Assembly: GCA_029448655.1 (NCBI GenBank)
Contig: JACCLO010000002.1
Coordinates: forward strand, 496,001 to 560,000
DNA length: 64,000 nt
Source of the DNA: Wolfiporia cocos
Lineage: Eukaryota; Basidiomycota; Agaricomycetes; Polyporales; Phaeolaceae
Direction: 5' to 3'
Part shown: positions 1 to 12,268 of the stretch, piece after piece
Numbering within the stretch: position 1 is the stretch's first letter
Layout of the letters: every line of letters begins with the position of its first letter
The notes under the pieces: model-generated
Told to the model about the DNA's origin: nothing
The model's input: the letters and a program-made list of their open reading frames with translations, nothing else
The model's database searches: none
Made by a program: the position numbers and the translations under genes

Positions 1-980
1 CCCGCGCGTGCCGCAGGTCTACCTCGTCGGGAACGGCACGGTGCTCGAGCACGAGGGCATCGACGCCGCTACGCTCGCGCACCCTTCGCACACCGCGTGG
101 CACAAGACGCACGTCCCGCCGGACGCGCGCGCCGCGGGCGCGACGCGGTTCGTGCGGTGGCACATGGACGCCGCGCTGTACGAATATTTCCCGTCGCGCG
201 TGACGACACTGTACGCGGTGCGCGTGCCGGAGGGGCCGCCGCAGGTCGTGCGCTACGACGACGGGACGGGCGACGAGCTGACGGTCCCGCTCGCGGCCAC
301 GGCATATGTATCCGGGAGAGTCATGTTTGAGATCTTGACGGCGAAGGCAAAGTCGACTGGGTTGGGGATCGAGACGGAAGGCTTGGAGGTGCCGTATGAT
401 CAGCTGTCGCCTTGGGAGGAATCGAAGGTCCAGGTGTTGCCCATGGTATGGTCTCTGATATTGACAGGTAGTGCGAGCACTGAGATAGTATGGACCAGCT
501 ATGGAAAAATCCTGTGACTGGGGAGCTGCATCTGCAAGTGCATCCAATGACAGTTGCAGAGATACTTGTGGATCCTCTGCTGGATGGTGCGAAGAGAGAA
601 GGAGCGCTGTATCCAGATGGCGCGCACCTCACAGATCTACAAGAAGTGAGAGACTTGCTGTATAGGATGCAACGACCAGCCATAGCGCCTCAGGTATGCA
701 TTCATCCAAGAGTGACCTGCCCAAGCTGACTTGATCTGTTGTAAAGCTGGTATATCCACATGATTGGTGAGTGAATCTATGGGAACCAACGTGCATATCC
801 ATTTTGCTGACTGCTTGCAGGCGAGAGAAAGATCTCATGCTTTTCCACAACAGAGGTGTCCTGCATTCTGTCACGGGCAACCTGGAGCCGGATCAGATTC
901 GCCTCTACCATCAGTGCAACCTTGCCGCTTCGGATAGCCCTGCAGGTCCGACTGCAGATGATCTTGAGATTTGGGCATAG
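1..980 (+). CDS. TauD/xanthine-dioxygenase-like Fe(II)/2-oxoglutarate dioxygenase, 5' partial, with internal deletion
   Basis: Exons at about 1-445, 499-693, 747-766 and 821-980; the 5' exons lie outside the window. The protein matches the complete paralog at 37906-39374 almost end to end and has the same intron positions. It keeps the metal-binding HxD in RWHMDAALY and the distal FHNRGVLH segment, as in fungal XanA-type xanthine/2-oxoglutarate dioxygenases. Compared with the paralog it lacks 24 codons in frame, between FEIL and STGLGIE near base 337-355. The missing block covers the conserved YAPHPYVW segment. The 3' splice sites and stop codon are intact, so it could be transcribed, but loss of a conserved core strand makes normal activity doubtful. 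It may be a decaying duplicate. Family assignment is firm; substrate is not known. Confidence 0.75.
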
Positions 981-1285
981 CCCTGGGCCTCCGCATTCTC
1001 CATTGTGTAACTCTAGTATGACTAGCATGTCCAGCCCCGTGCCGAGGTGCATCTTGTACCATATTCTCAACTCTGGCTGTGCAGCGCCCTCGCATGATTA
1101 TTGAGGACAAGCTGGGCGAGAAAAGCAGTGTGACACGGAAGCATCTGTGTACTAACTCGCTTCATAACTGTTGGTCCCGGTGTAGCCGATGCTGGGCGCC
1201 AATTGACTGCATGGCGTCGATCGTTGTGGAGCCACGCGCGAGAACGATGGAGTCTCTTCCCAGCCCGTCGTGAGCGGCGTCGACG
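981..1285. other. Intergenic spacer between dioxygenase copy and glycosyltransferase A
   Basis: This 305-bp spacer must hold the 3' end of the dioxygenase and the promoter of the next gene. The first 100 bases resemble the sequence after the dioxygenase fragment at 47067, so the duplication extended past the stop codon. No TATA box or terminator can be pointed to with confidence. Confidence 0.5.
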
Positions 1286-3488
1286 ATGTTCACCCAGAGA
1301 CCCTCCCACTCCTCCAGGCAGTCCGAGCACGACTTCCTCCCCGGCCCCTACGAGAGACAGCCACCAAGCCTCTCCGGGCTCAGATGGCACAATAAACGCT
1401 ACGCCCGCATCGCGTCTTTCGCCCTCCTCGCGCTCTGCCTCTTTGCTTTCATCCGTGGCTTCACCGGTGGAGAAGGCCTAATGTCTGTGGAAGATGCTCC
1501 CGAGAACCACATCTTCCCGCCGCTGTACCAGCAATATCACGAACAGGAACTCCGCTTGCCGCAACACAATCCCAATCTGCCATTCCCGGAGGGACGCGAT
1601 GGGAAGTTTATATGGATGGCAAATCACGTCCACGGTGCGTCAATCAGATTCTATAATCAATATCCATATGTGCCTGTCATGTCAATGCGTGCGCTTGAAT
1701 TGAGTGACTACGGCGCCGGTGGCATCGGCTGTATCGCAAACTACATAGGCTAGGACGGCGTCAATGCCCGTTGCGTAGCCGACTTTAGGTGTTGGCATTT
1801 GGGATACACGCACTGGTCCTGCCTAGTGCTGACTGCCCAATAGACGTACTCTCGTTGGCGAGCTACATCCCGCACTGTGGCATCGCTTTGTGTCATCCCA
1901 TCGAAAGAACAAGGTGACACATGATGTTGCTCTTTGTGCTGCTTCGGAGCGCCGACTTCCATGGCTCCTCGAAAAGGGTGCCTAATGCCTAGCAGACTGA
2001 CTTGCGTCCGCAAAGTGATCCGAGGCCGTGCACCGAGTTCTGCTGGTTTATACGACCATTTCGAGGTCATCTCATGGCATAGCGAGCGCACATGTACACT
2101 GGAGCTCGCGCAAATCCCGCATATACTGACTCATTACTAGCTTCGGGATGGGGAAACGCCATGCAGGAGCTGCTGCTCAACTCATACCTGGCGTATAGTG
2201 CTGGACGGTCGTATGTGAGACCACTCCTCATGTATCAGCCTCGCTGAGTACCATGCAGGTTCGTCTTCGACAACTATACCTGGAATAGAGACGGCTCAGA
2301 CTATAGCGATTACAATGGCAAGCTGATCCCGTCGCGCATCCCGCTTTCAGCTATTATTCGAGGTGAGCCCATCACCTGCCGTAACGCTGCGTCTGTTCAC
2401 ATGCGCAGGGCCGATCGTGGGTGATCCATTCCCGCCGGGGGACCACGCGCCGCGCGCGGTGATCAAGGAGTACTTCGACCAAGTATGTCCGACGCCCCGG
2501 GTAATCTCGAGCGACGAGGTGTCGCACCAGCTCCCCGACGATGCATCCGCACAGACCGTACTCGAGCGGTGGGTAGCGCTTCTTACCGCGATGCCCGACC
2601 GATGCGTCGAGATTGACCGCGAGTCCCTGCAAATATTCTCCATCTGGTATGTCCTCAGACGTGCATCCCCACCGCATCCGCAAGGACGCCAGCTCACGTC
2701 CTGCAGGATATTCGGCTCGGCGCGCGCGCTGGACATCTTCCCCGGCTTCGCCGCCTCGCCGATCATGAAGCAGTTCCGCTGGTCGCCGCTCATCGAGTCC
2801 GCCTTCGCCGCGAACCGGCGCACGTTCGCACCGCTCTCGGGGCTCGAGGCGTTCCTGCCCGCCTTCTCCTTCCTCGGAGGCTCGCGCGCGCACCCGTACC
2901 CGCCGATCCCGGGCCTGCTCGTGCTGCACGTGCGTCGCGGCGACTTCGTCGACCACTGTATGCACCTCGCGACCTGGTCGAGCCTCTGGAACGGGTTCAA
3001 TCAGTTCGAGGCGCTCCCGGACAAGTTCGTGCCGTACCCCGCCGGGTGGGGCGAGCTCACGGACGAGAACAGGCAGCTGTACATGCGCCGCTGCTTCCCG
3101 AGCGTCGAGCAGATCATCACGCGCGTGGAGGAGGTGCGCGCCACGGAGGAGGGCAGGGGGCTCAAGAGTGTGTTCGTGATGACGAACGGCGCGAAGGAGT
3201 GGGTCGACGAGCTCACGGCGGCGTTGATGGGCACCGGCCACTTCAAGAATGTGGCGAGCAGCCGTGACCTGAAGCTCAACTGGGAGCAGAAGTACGTCGC
3301 GCAGGCGGTGGATATGCTGATTGGCGAGCGGGCACAGGTGCTCATTGGGAACGGGGTCGGTAGTCGGCTTTTGTTTGCGCGCCCTTGCGCTGATCCCGAC
3401 ATGCCTACAGTTCTCGAGCTTGACATCAAACATTGTTATGATGCGCATGGCAAAGGGTCAACCTCCGGCCAGCAATCGCTTTTGGTAA
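1286..3488 (+). CDS. O-fucosyltransferase-like type II membrane glycosyltransferase (paralog A)
   Basis: Six exons: 1286-1634, 2141-2210, 2259-2362, 2409-2646, 2707-3355 and 3411-3488, giving 495 residues in one frame. A short cytoplasmic tail is followed by one membrane segment (about residues 42-56) and a lumenal domain. Visible motifs are SGWGNAMQELL, FVFDNYTWN and LHVRRGDF; the HxRRGD type motif is typical of GDP-fucose-using O-/alpha-1,6-fucosyltransferases. Further on are VFVMTNGAKEW and AVDMLIGERAQVLIGNGFSSLT, which resemble the acceptor-side end of that fold. Likely a Golgi or ER enzyme transferring a sugar to protein or glycan; donor and acceptor are inferred. Two paralogs follow on the other strand. 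The first intron is 506 bases, ten times the usual size here. Confidence 0.6.
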
Positions 3489-3815
3489 TTATGGCATCGA
3501 TATCTCTATGGATCGGACGGCGCACCATAAAGTGCCGGAAGCATTTTGCTAAACGTACACTACTCAACCGTAATCTTGAGGTTAGCATACTAAGACAGCG
3601 GAATACCACATCTCACGATACACCCTATGGGCTTAAGGACGAAGCTGTTGTCTCTGATGATTGCGGCTCGTGAGAAAGATATATTCCCACCAAAACCCCA
3701 GACTGATCATGACGAATACTCGGGATATTATTTGTTTGTTAGTCCGCTTTACTATGTAGGCGTAGTGATGGGTATCCAATGTGCAGACACGTCGTTGTAG
3801 ACTGGAACGTTTGAT
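3489..3815. other. Convergent intergenic region between glycosyltransferases A and B
   Basis: The 327 bases separate the stop codons of two convergent paralogs and must hold both transcript ends. I see no gene, repeat or RNA in it. Confidence 0.5.
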
Positions 3816-5575
3816 TTACCAGAATCTGTTTGTTTCAGGATCGATCCCGCTCGCCATGCGCAGCATGACGACCTGACCGGTCAAGCTCGAGAACTAAATA
3901 GATCGTGTTAGTTAGGAGGCGCGTTTAAATCGGGAGCAGCACATACGCCATTCCCGATGAAGACTTGTGCCCGCTGCCCGATAAGCATATCAACAGCCTG
4001 CTTCACATATTGCTGCTCCGCATTCACAACCAAGTCTCTGCTGCTAGCGACACTCGTCCAACGGCCCATGCCGTACAGCGCATCTTTGAGTTGCTCGACC
4101 CACTCCGCGGGGCCGTTCGTCATCACGTAGACACTGCGCAGGCTCTGCCCTGCAGGCGTCCGCCGCACCTCCGCGACACGCCGCACGATCTGCTCGATAT
4201 CGGGGAGGCAATGCCTCCAGTATTCCTTCTCCCGCGTCTTGTAATCTCCGTTTGGGGGGACAAATTTATCCGGGAGACCCGGGAACGAGCTGTATCCCGT
4301 GTAGGTCGAGCTGTGCTTGACGAGATGCTTGCAGTGGTGGGAGTAATCGCCGCGGCGGATATGCAGAGCAAGCAGGCCCGGAAGGACGGAGTAGCGTTCG
4401 GCCATAGTCGAGTGCGCGTCGGGCGTCCTGCTCATGAACGGCGCCAGAGCACGGGATGGCGAGACGGTCTCGCGGTTGACGTCGAACGCGAGCTCTATCA
4501 GTGGCGACCACCGGAACTCCCTGAGGACGGGCGATTGCGAGAAGGCTGGCCAGGCGGACAGCAGACGCTTGGGGTCGCCGAAGAGGCTGCAGCTCAGAAT
4601 CAGCGGTGAGGCTCCCCTCAGTCTGTGCAGAATCCGTACAGATAGTCGAAGATAGCTGCGGAGTCTTGTGAAACTTCGACGCATGGGTCGGCCGTTCCTT
4701 GCAGCACCTCTGTCCATCTCTCGATCAGCGCTTCTGCCGTCGGCTCTTGACCGAGAGGCGCGACAACGTCGTCATTACGGATAACTCTTGGGTGAGGGCA
4801 GATTTTATCCCAGTATTCTTTGACGATTGCAGTCGGAGCATGGGGATCGGATACGAAAGGCATACCCACAGTTGGGCCTGGAAACAAGCTGAGTTTGGCT
4901 TCGTCGTAGAGGACATGAACGCACCATCAATGAGAACAGATAGCGGAATACGCGATGGGATAGGTTTTCCGTCGTAGTAAGTATATTGAGCTCTGCTATC
5001 GCTCCAGGTGTAATTGCTAAAAACAAAGCTGCAGTCGACGTTAGTATGTGCCTAATTGTAGATTTCAACGTGTGACATACTCACGATCGTCCTGCCCGAT
5101 ATGCCAAGTAATGATTGAGAAGCGATTCCTGCAGGGCATTTCCCCATCCTAGAGCTTCACGGATTCCGTGATCTTACACCACAAAGATCACGAGAGATCG
5201 CCTACCTCGGACGTGATTGGCAATCCACAGGTATTTCCCCTGTCCCTCAGCGTTCTGGGTCCGCTCTGCTAACCTGACCTCACTCTCATGATACCTCCCA
5301 TAAAGAGGCGGTAGGATCCCGTGGTGTTTCAGAGAGTGGCGGGACACGAGCGGGAGGCCCGACGACACATTCAGGTATAGCCGGACCGCTACCGCACCCG
5401 CGGTAAAGGAGACCAATGCGGTCACGAGAAAGTGCACCGTCTGTCTCGACAAATTGAGCCAAGGCCACCCAGCCGGGCGCCGTCGAGTGAGCCGCGGGGT
5501 TGGAGGCCCTTGCGATGCATCCTCGACGTCGTCGAATTTTGACCGAATAGTTGGTCGTCTTGAGACCGACCACAT
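3816..5575 (-). CDS. O-fucosyltransferase-like type II membrane glycosyltransferase (paralog B)
   Basis: Exon 1 is 5206-5575 and exon 2 is 5085-5154; further exons lead to a TAA at 3816-3818. Exon 2 is 70 nt, exactly as in paralog A, and intron positions are conserved across the three paralogs. The N-terminus has one membrane segment (about residues 47-66). Key motifs are GWGNALQE, HIRRGDYSHHC, VYVMTNGPAEW and a C-terminus ending NRFW, as in A and C. The exon joined at 4617 uses a short intron between IFDYL and FGDPK, matching A. Orientation is opposite to A and the same as C, so the cluster arose by tandem duplication plus one inversion, or by an inverted duplication. Enzyme class is inferred from the RRGD motif; no substrate can be read from the sequence. 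Confidence 0.6.
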
Positions 5576-6227
5576 CGCTAGCGGGGCGGAGTGGTGGGAG
5601 GGAGGTTGATCCCAGCGAAGGCGGCGCTGATCGCCATATCACAGTCGCGTAGCTTTGGCGCTCAGATCTGCCCGGGGATGTCCGTCCAATGTGCGCAAGC
5701 CGACGGCGAAGGATAGCTGGGCTTTCCACCTGTATACCATGCATCATACCGTCAGTACGTACTGTTCAGTCGTGAACTCTTTAAGATCTTCGTGGCGTCG
5801 GGTGCAGCAACCTTGCTGCGATAGTCACCACATGCCATAAACAGAAGCGTGTCACGTTAGAATACTTGCAGACGACGAATAAAGACATGTCCTTGCGCAG
5901 ATCGACTTGCTCTCGTGAGTGTTGCTCACATCTCGCACCTATATACCCTATCAATGACGCCACAACGAGCCAGGCATGCAAGCTACGCTCGGATACGCCA
6001 AACACGTATTGCGCCCGATAGCAAAGGCGAATGATTCGTACATCCTAATGTGTCCTAAACCGTCTCTTGATAGTGATCGGTCGTGTGCCTATCAAAGTTA
6101 ACTTGTACAATGTAGTGTAACGTGCCATGTTCTGTAATGCTCGAATGGGTCCGTATCGATCTCTGGTCAGGGATTTCGATGCTATTTCCCAGTGTTTCAC
6201 CTGAGGCATCCAGGTCTGCATGCATGT
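5576..6227. other. Intergenic region between glycosyltransferases B and C
   Basis: About 650 bases between the start of B and the stop of C, both reverse. It must contain the promoter of B (just right of 5575) and the 3' end of C. Only small, compositionally unremarkable ORFs are present; nothing recognisable. Confidence 0.4.
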
Positions 6228-7969
6228 TTACCAGAAGCGATTGGTCTCCGGGGGGAATCCATATGCCATCCGCAACATGTTGACCTGACCTGTCAAGCTG
6301 GAGAACTACACAAGGAAATCAGTCAGAAGAGGACACAACCACAAACAAGACATCATACCCCGTTCCCGATGAACACCTGCGATCTGTGTCCAATCAGCAT
6401 GTCAACCGCCTGCTTGACATACTCCTGCTCCGCATTCAGTAGCAGATCCCTACTGCTCGTGACGCTCGTCCAGATCCCACTCCTCATGAGCGCCGCCTCC
6501 AGCTGGGCCAGCCACTCCCGCGATCCGTTCGTCATGACGAACACATGCCGCAAGCCCCGCCCCGCCTCCGACGCATGCACCTCCTCCACCTTGCTCACGA
6601 TCTCGTCGATCTCCGGGAAGCAGTGCCGCCTGTATATCTCGGCACGCTCCTCCGGCTCCGCGCCGGGCGGGATGTACAGCCTGTCGCCAAACTCGGGGAA
6701 CGACGCGTAGCCGACGTAGGACGAGCCCCAGCTCGGGAGTTTCCTGCAGTGCTCCTCGAAGTCGCCGCGCCGGATGTGCAGCGCGAGCAGGCCCGGGATG
6801 GGCGTGTAGCGCTCGGCGTTGTTCCCCGTGAAAGGGGAGGCGAGAAGGAACGGCTCGGCGGTCGCGGAGGGCGCGAAGATCTCGCGGTTCGCGTCGAACG
6901 CGAGCTCGATGAGCGGGGACCAGGCGAACTCGGTGACGATTGGCGAGCGCGAGAAGGATGGCCAGACATCTAGGAGGCGGTCCCGCGAGCCGAAGATGCT
7001 GCGAGCATGCACCGTCATATGAGGGGTATAACAGACCAAGATGTATGCACTCACAAAATATCAAAGATCTGCCACGAGCCGCGGGCGACTTCTACACATC
7101 GGTCGTCAGTGGCTCTGAGAACTTCCACCCACTTCTCGATCATTACTTCTGCTGTGGATTCTCTTCCGAGGGAGCGGATGATGTCGTCATTTCGAATAAT
7201 AGTAGGATGCGGGCAGATTTCGTCGAAGAACTCCTTCATCACAGCACGCGGTGCCGCAGGATCAGTGATGAATACGCCTCCAGCAGTAGGCCCTTCACTT
7301 GTTCGTGAGAAGGGATTCAACAATGAGATGAAGTAGCAGCTAACCTTGTATGTGTGCAGAGAGAGGTATACGGGAGGGTATAGGTTTGCCATTGAAGTAT
7401 GAGTACAATGATCCATCGTCGTTCCATGTGAAGTTATCGAATACAAAGCTGCGTATTTGGTTAAGCAACGGCTATTCCTATTTCGTGCACAATAGCAGAC
7501 TCACGAGCGCCCTGCGCGGTAAGCTAGATAGTGATTCATGAGGAGCTCTTGCATTACGTTCCCCCAGCCGGACGCTGATCTTCACCTAAGCACCTCAAAC
7601 CCGCTGGATACAAACATACTACATACCGTGGACATGGTTGGCCATATATATGTATTTCTCGCCACTGTACAGTTTTCTTTCCACGTCATGCTGTGGCAAT
7701 CGGAGCTCGGCTTCGTGAAATCTGGAATATAGTGGCGGCAGCTCGTCGCCGCGAAAGAAGGATATATATGATGTCCACGAGCTGCCGTAACACAATCTCA
7801 GACCGAGAGAGAGGAATCCCAAGAAGAGCACGGCTGCGGCAACCCATGCGACAGGTCGTCTTGTGCTCCAAGACCGACGGGCGCGATGTTTCTGCGCCAC
7901 AGAATCCGAGCCAGGTAGCAGCTCGTACGTCCAGCTATTCCGAGCAAGCCATCGAGGAGGGAAGCGCAT
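6228..7969 (-). CDS. O-fucosyltransferase-like type II membrane glycosyltransferase (paralog C)
   Basis: Starts at 7969 with a basic tail and one membrane segment (about residues 40-58). It ends at a TAA at 6228-6230 after a last short exon that begins FSSLTGQV and ends NRFW. The main domain carries LHIRRGDFEEHC, VFVMTNGSREW and AVDMLIGHRSQVFIGNG. Intron positions match paralogs A and B. Exon GC content is high, especially at third positions, like the other two, which argues that it is still under coding selection. Probably a lumenal Golgi/ER glycosyltransferase of the GDP-fucose O-fucosyltransferase type; donor and acceptor are unknown. B and C share MTNG, AVDMLIG and LTGQV signatures and seem closer to each other than to A, by eye only. 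Confidence 0.6.
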
Positions 7970-9011
7970 AGTCCCAATCTAATCTAAAAGCAGGGACACA
8001 GCCAGAAAATGTTCCCCAAACCATGCCGCTGGGTACCTCATATACGCGCGCGACTGCTGCGCGGTCAGCGCTGCGCAGTCAAGAATGAAGCATCCGATCA
8101 CCGGATGCAGCCTAACGGCCGCTTCGTGGAAAGTGTGCCAAGTTCGTTGTGCGATGCCTATCATGGTTGAGTTGCCTTCACAGCCGCGGTAGTAATGGCT
8201 CACCTGGGCTATGCGCCGCGGGATCCGGACAAGTTCACTCCACTGACGGTGCCAAGAATTCCACAGCTCGCGCAAATGACGACGCTCTTCAGAAAACATG
8301 CAAGAAGAATAGAAGCTTAACGGAATCCCGCTAGACCACCAGCATAGGCGCGAGACGACCAAACACGTTATACAGAAGACCATCTGCGGGGTGCGCCTTG
8401 AACGGACGAGGTCGACAATACCTGGTTACGGGACTGTTGCAAACACGCAAACTGTAATGTCTACGCCATATGCGAAGATGGACATGTTCGTGGTGACTGT
8501 CGGTGGCCGGGAAGATGATCCGCAACGACTCGACTCGTGCCGGAGAGCGACTGAGCCGAGATGGTGAGCACCGTTGACGCCCGTGTATTGAACGATCCCC
8601 AGATTTCAAGATTTCACACTCCGCCCAATCATCGACATCCTTTAGGCCGCTTTGTCAAACGGAAATTGTCATAACCATCCCAGTCGATGCGCGAACGCAT
8701 TCGAGCAGATCTCAGCTTCGAAGACGTGTATTCAGATGTCGTTATATGCAACTATTACTACAGCGATCTGTCGTACAAAGTTGACAGCCGCATCAAAGTG
8801 GAACAATTCGTAAGGCGGTCATGATCATGAGCGAATGCAACGATTAGTCTAGAAGGAGCATGCATGGCGATACAGAAGACGAAACATTGATACAATGGTG
8901 CAATGCCGTCCATACAATGTGAAAGAATCCATGTCAAGATGCAGCAGACAAGACATTAAATAATATTCACCGCCCTCCAACCAGCGGGTATCTTGCGGCG
9001 CGCGGGGCCGT
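7970..9011. other. Intergenic region, no supported gene
   Basis: A kilobase between the start of paralog C and the stop of the RhoGEF gene. The longest ORF (reverse, 7979-8383) has no recognisable motif, no splice context and no homology I know. It should contain the promoter of paralog C and the RhoGEF 3' UTR. Confidence 0.4.
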
Positions 9012-11751
9012 TCATGAGCCCCGCATATGCATGCGGCCCAGCAGCTCGCTGAGTTTTCCCGCCGCAAGGCCGACATGCGACCCCTGCGCCTGGCCGCCCT
9101 TCTCCTCCGCCCGCACGGTCCCCCCGCTCAGCACGAGCGAGAACCGCCTCGCAGGGCCCTCGCCCACGACATTCGGGCGCGCCGTCACCGCGTTCGTCTG
9201 CAGCGCAATCGCGGGGTGCGAGAAGCGCTTGTGCCGGCGGGCGGTGCTCTCGCGGCGCGGAGGAGGCGGGAGGCTCGACCCCTCCGCACAGTGGGTGTCC
9301 TCTGTGAGCACCTCCTGCTCTTCCTCCTCGTCGCGCTCGTCCGGCGCCACGTCGGAAACAGGCAAGCCATGCTCCTGGAACTCCTCCAGGAGCTGGATGT
9401 AGCTCTTCGGGCGTGACAGCGACCTCACGCGGATCGCGGGCACGGAGGGATCGGATTCGAGGGCCTCTGCCGCACTCAGTTCGTCGTCGATTCGCTGCAA
9501 GACACGCCGGGGATTCTCGAGGTCGACGACCATCAGCGCAGACGGCGACGTGCCTTTGTCAGAGATGACAAGGGAGGGCATGGACTTGAGACCAGAGAGG
9601 GTGAGGTGCGAGTGGGTTGTGCCCGCGGCGGTGGCAGGGTCAGTTGGAGTATCGAGCAGAGGGAAGACGGTTTCATAGCAAGCGTCACAGGCACGAGCGG
9701 GCTTTTGCACGTCTTTCGCGTTGTCGCCCAGGATGTAAAAAGTCTACTGAGGGGATCAGCCTGCATTCATACACTTCATGACAGAGCGCCGACCTTGCCC
9801 GAACAACTACCGCAGACGCATCGCCCACACAGCCGACAATGATGTCTGCGTCTGCGCCAGCCAAACGTCCGCCCACACCGCATACAGCTCTGCGTTTTCC
9901 CATCTGGAATCCAGATGGCCGGCACGAAATGGTCCACCTTTCCTCGACTCGGCTTCTGCCCGCCCTCATCTGGCGCGTACGGCAGTGCCTGCAGAGTGCG
10001 CCTCAAATGATGCGTTGACGAGGAGGACGTCAGCGTCGAGTTTGGCTGCATCACATTCAGCGACACAAGAAGCGCTGCCTTCGCATTCCGGATTGCCGTC
10101 GCCCACTCGTCCCGCTCCTCCTCGCTAGCTATGCACCAATATCGACCGAGTTATCAGCCCGAGTCTGCCGCCGAGCAGAGAAGTATCGGACGTACCAGCA
10201 TACACCGCGAAGGACTGAGTGGGACTTAGGAGCTCGAATCGCCGCTCCTCACCAGGTTCTCCTACAGGGCTCACCACGACCTCCAGGTCGACGAGGTCGA
10301 CGAATCCCTTATACACCCACCGCTCGTCCGCGCCAGTACTGGCGTTCCTGACCTTCCATCTCGGCCCCCCAGGCCGGAACCACAGCACCGACTCCCTACG
10401 GCGCAGCGCATCGGGCCCTATAAAGGTGTCCGCGTCGCTTTTACTTCGAGAGCGCGAGAGCAAAAGTCCGCTCATGCCTACGCCTACAGAGACAGCGGGC
10501 TCCCACGCGTCGCCGTCGGCGCTCGCGAGCCAGAGTATACAATCGGAAAAGAGCAAGAATTCGCGCTCGCGCGGCGCATTGCCTTCGAGCTGCAGGAGTG
10601 GTGCGCGCTTAAGAAATGTGCGGCCGGGGGTAATGAGGCGGAAGGGGAGGTTCGCGGTATTACGCTGGAGTGCCAGAAGCGCGAGCGTCTGGGCATGCGT
10701 GTGCAAGGACGCGTTCAAGGAAGAGGTAACTACGGGATGAAATTTGTCAGTGATGACGGGTAACGTGTAAGGCAGTGCTTACTCTTCGAGACGAGTGTAT
10801 GCACCGCAGTGAGTTGTGAGTACTCCGGGTCGTCCGGGTCCGTGCAGACGATTAGGTCTTTGAGCAGGAGCAGATAGCGCGGGCAGCGCTGCACGACGGT
10901 CAAGAGCCAGTCCCGAAACTTGAGCTTTCCACAGCGAGAGTCCTCTTCCTGCCGAGCAATGAACGACGCGAAAGCATGATGCGTATGAAGCAGGGATGCG
11001 TACGAGGCAAGTGCATCTGAGAAGGACGTCACGAATGGTGTGTACATCGACAGGTATGGAAAATGCGCGAGCAGTACGGGGGATAGTGGCGGTGGTACCT
11101 CGCCTGGCTGCGATGTCAACGAGTTATCAAGAAAGGCGGTGAGTGCTGCATAGAACGAGTGGTGTAGGTTCCAAATGTCGATGAAGTTGGAGAAGACGGA
11201 CGTCAGCTCGGAACGATCCAGCAACTGGTTTGGCGTGTCCAGCGACGCGATGAGGGGCGTTAGGAAATGCTGCACACGCGTAACTTTGCATTAGCCGTTG
11301 TAAATTGAGATTTGGGAAAACGCACCGAATAAATGAGATCCAACCCATCAACATAGGACTTTTCTGTCTCATGGAACTCATTGATGACCTTCCGCCGCTT
11401 TGCCTCACGCTGCTCGTCGATCTGGCGCATATGAGCCTTGCGCACGGCCCTCCGCGAGATGTCGAGCGATGACGGTCGGTGCCTCGGAGACCTGGTCGCG
11501 TTCCGAATAACTGCGGGAGTGACCGCGGGCATCACGGAGCCCGGGGTGTGCCCTTCCTCGGGCAGCGAGTCGAAAGACGCTGTGCTAACCACGGACTGCC
11601 GGTTCAATAGGTTGGGAGCAGATGGCAGGGAGATGCGGCGAAATGGAAGGTGAGGGGGGCGCTGGAAATGAACGTCCGAATAACTGGCGGTGAGATGGGA
11701 GTCGGAGGAGGGAAAGTCGACCATTGAGGCCGACTGTGTGGTGGCTGACAT
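9012..11751 (-). CDS. RhoGEF with DH, PH and FYVE domains (Don1-like)
   Basis: The multi-exon protein has a disordered Ser/Pro-rich N-terminus (to about residue 110), then a DH domain. The DH domain begins at RRKVINEFHETEKSYVDGL and includes the CR3-like LTVVQRCPRYLLLLKDL. A PH domain follows (FLLFSDCILWL, then FAVYAG). Next is a FYVE zinc finger with WIPD, WRRRRHHCRLCG and the final CDAC pair, and then a long disordered tail. DH-PH units activate Rho GTPases by nucleotide exchange; FYVE binds PtdIns3P on endosomes. The combination recalls Ustilago Don1, a Cdc42 exchange factor for cell separation; orthology is inferred. The start is taken at the ATG at 11751; a short upstream exon around 11820 (ATGGCGGCA) spliced into this region is an alternative. 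Confidence 0.85.
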
Positions 11752-12268
11752 GCAGATCAAGATAAGTCAGTGTTCCTGGTCACAGTAATGTATGCAGAAG
11801 GAGAGTACAGACCTGCCGCCATCGGGGGAGGTGTTAGAGACTTGCCCGGCCCTTGGCGCGTCTCGTTCTTGACCGTACCGTCGATTCGGTCATTCTCGGC
11901 GCCTACAAGGCCACCACACCTGCCTCACCCATTTTAGGCAACCGCTGTGGTTCGGCCTCCGTGCGCGGTGTGAGAGAATGCAAGAAATTGTGCAACATGG
12001 TGGAAGGGCTGACGGCGTCATCTATGCAAGCCAATACCACGGCCGCGGTCTGGCTGATACTGCAACTGAGTTCTTGGCCGTGTCGTCGAGCTGCGGCCGG
12101 AGAGGCATGTGACATCGCGCCGCCCACTGCGACTCGTTTTCACTGTAATGGCTATCGAGAAATACGATGTACCAGAGAGCATTGAAACGAGAGACACGGT
12201 CAATATCACCCGGAGGACCATTGTGGGGACTATCACTACGTCCCGACATCGCAGCTCATTCCCCCCAG
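11752..12268. other. Upstream region of the RhoGEF gene and of the enolase pseudogene
   Basis: Contains the probable RhoGEF promoter and perhaps a first mini-exon near 11810-11822. A weak resemblance to the upstream exon of enolase (ESIETRD versus EAVELRD) is seen around 12180-12220, but clear homology starts only at 12269. Confidence 0.35.

Noticed and set aside
2372..3448. A 358-codon open frame on the reverse strand.
   Set aside because: It is the GC-rich shadow of the main exons of glycosyltransferase A; its product is Arg/Glu/His-rich without motifs.
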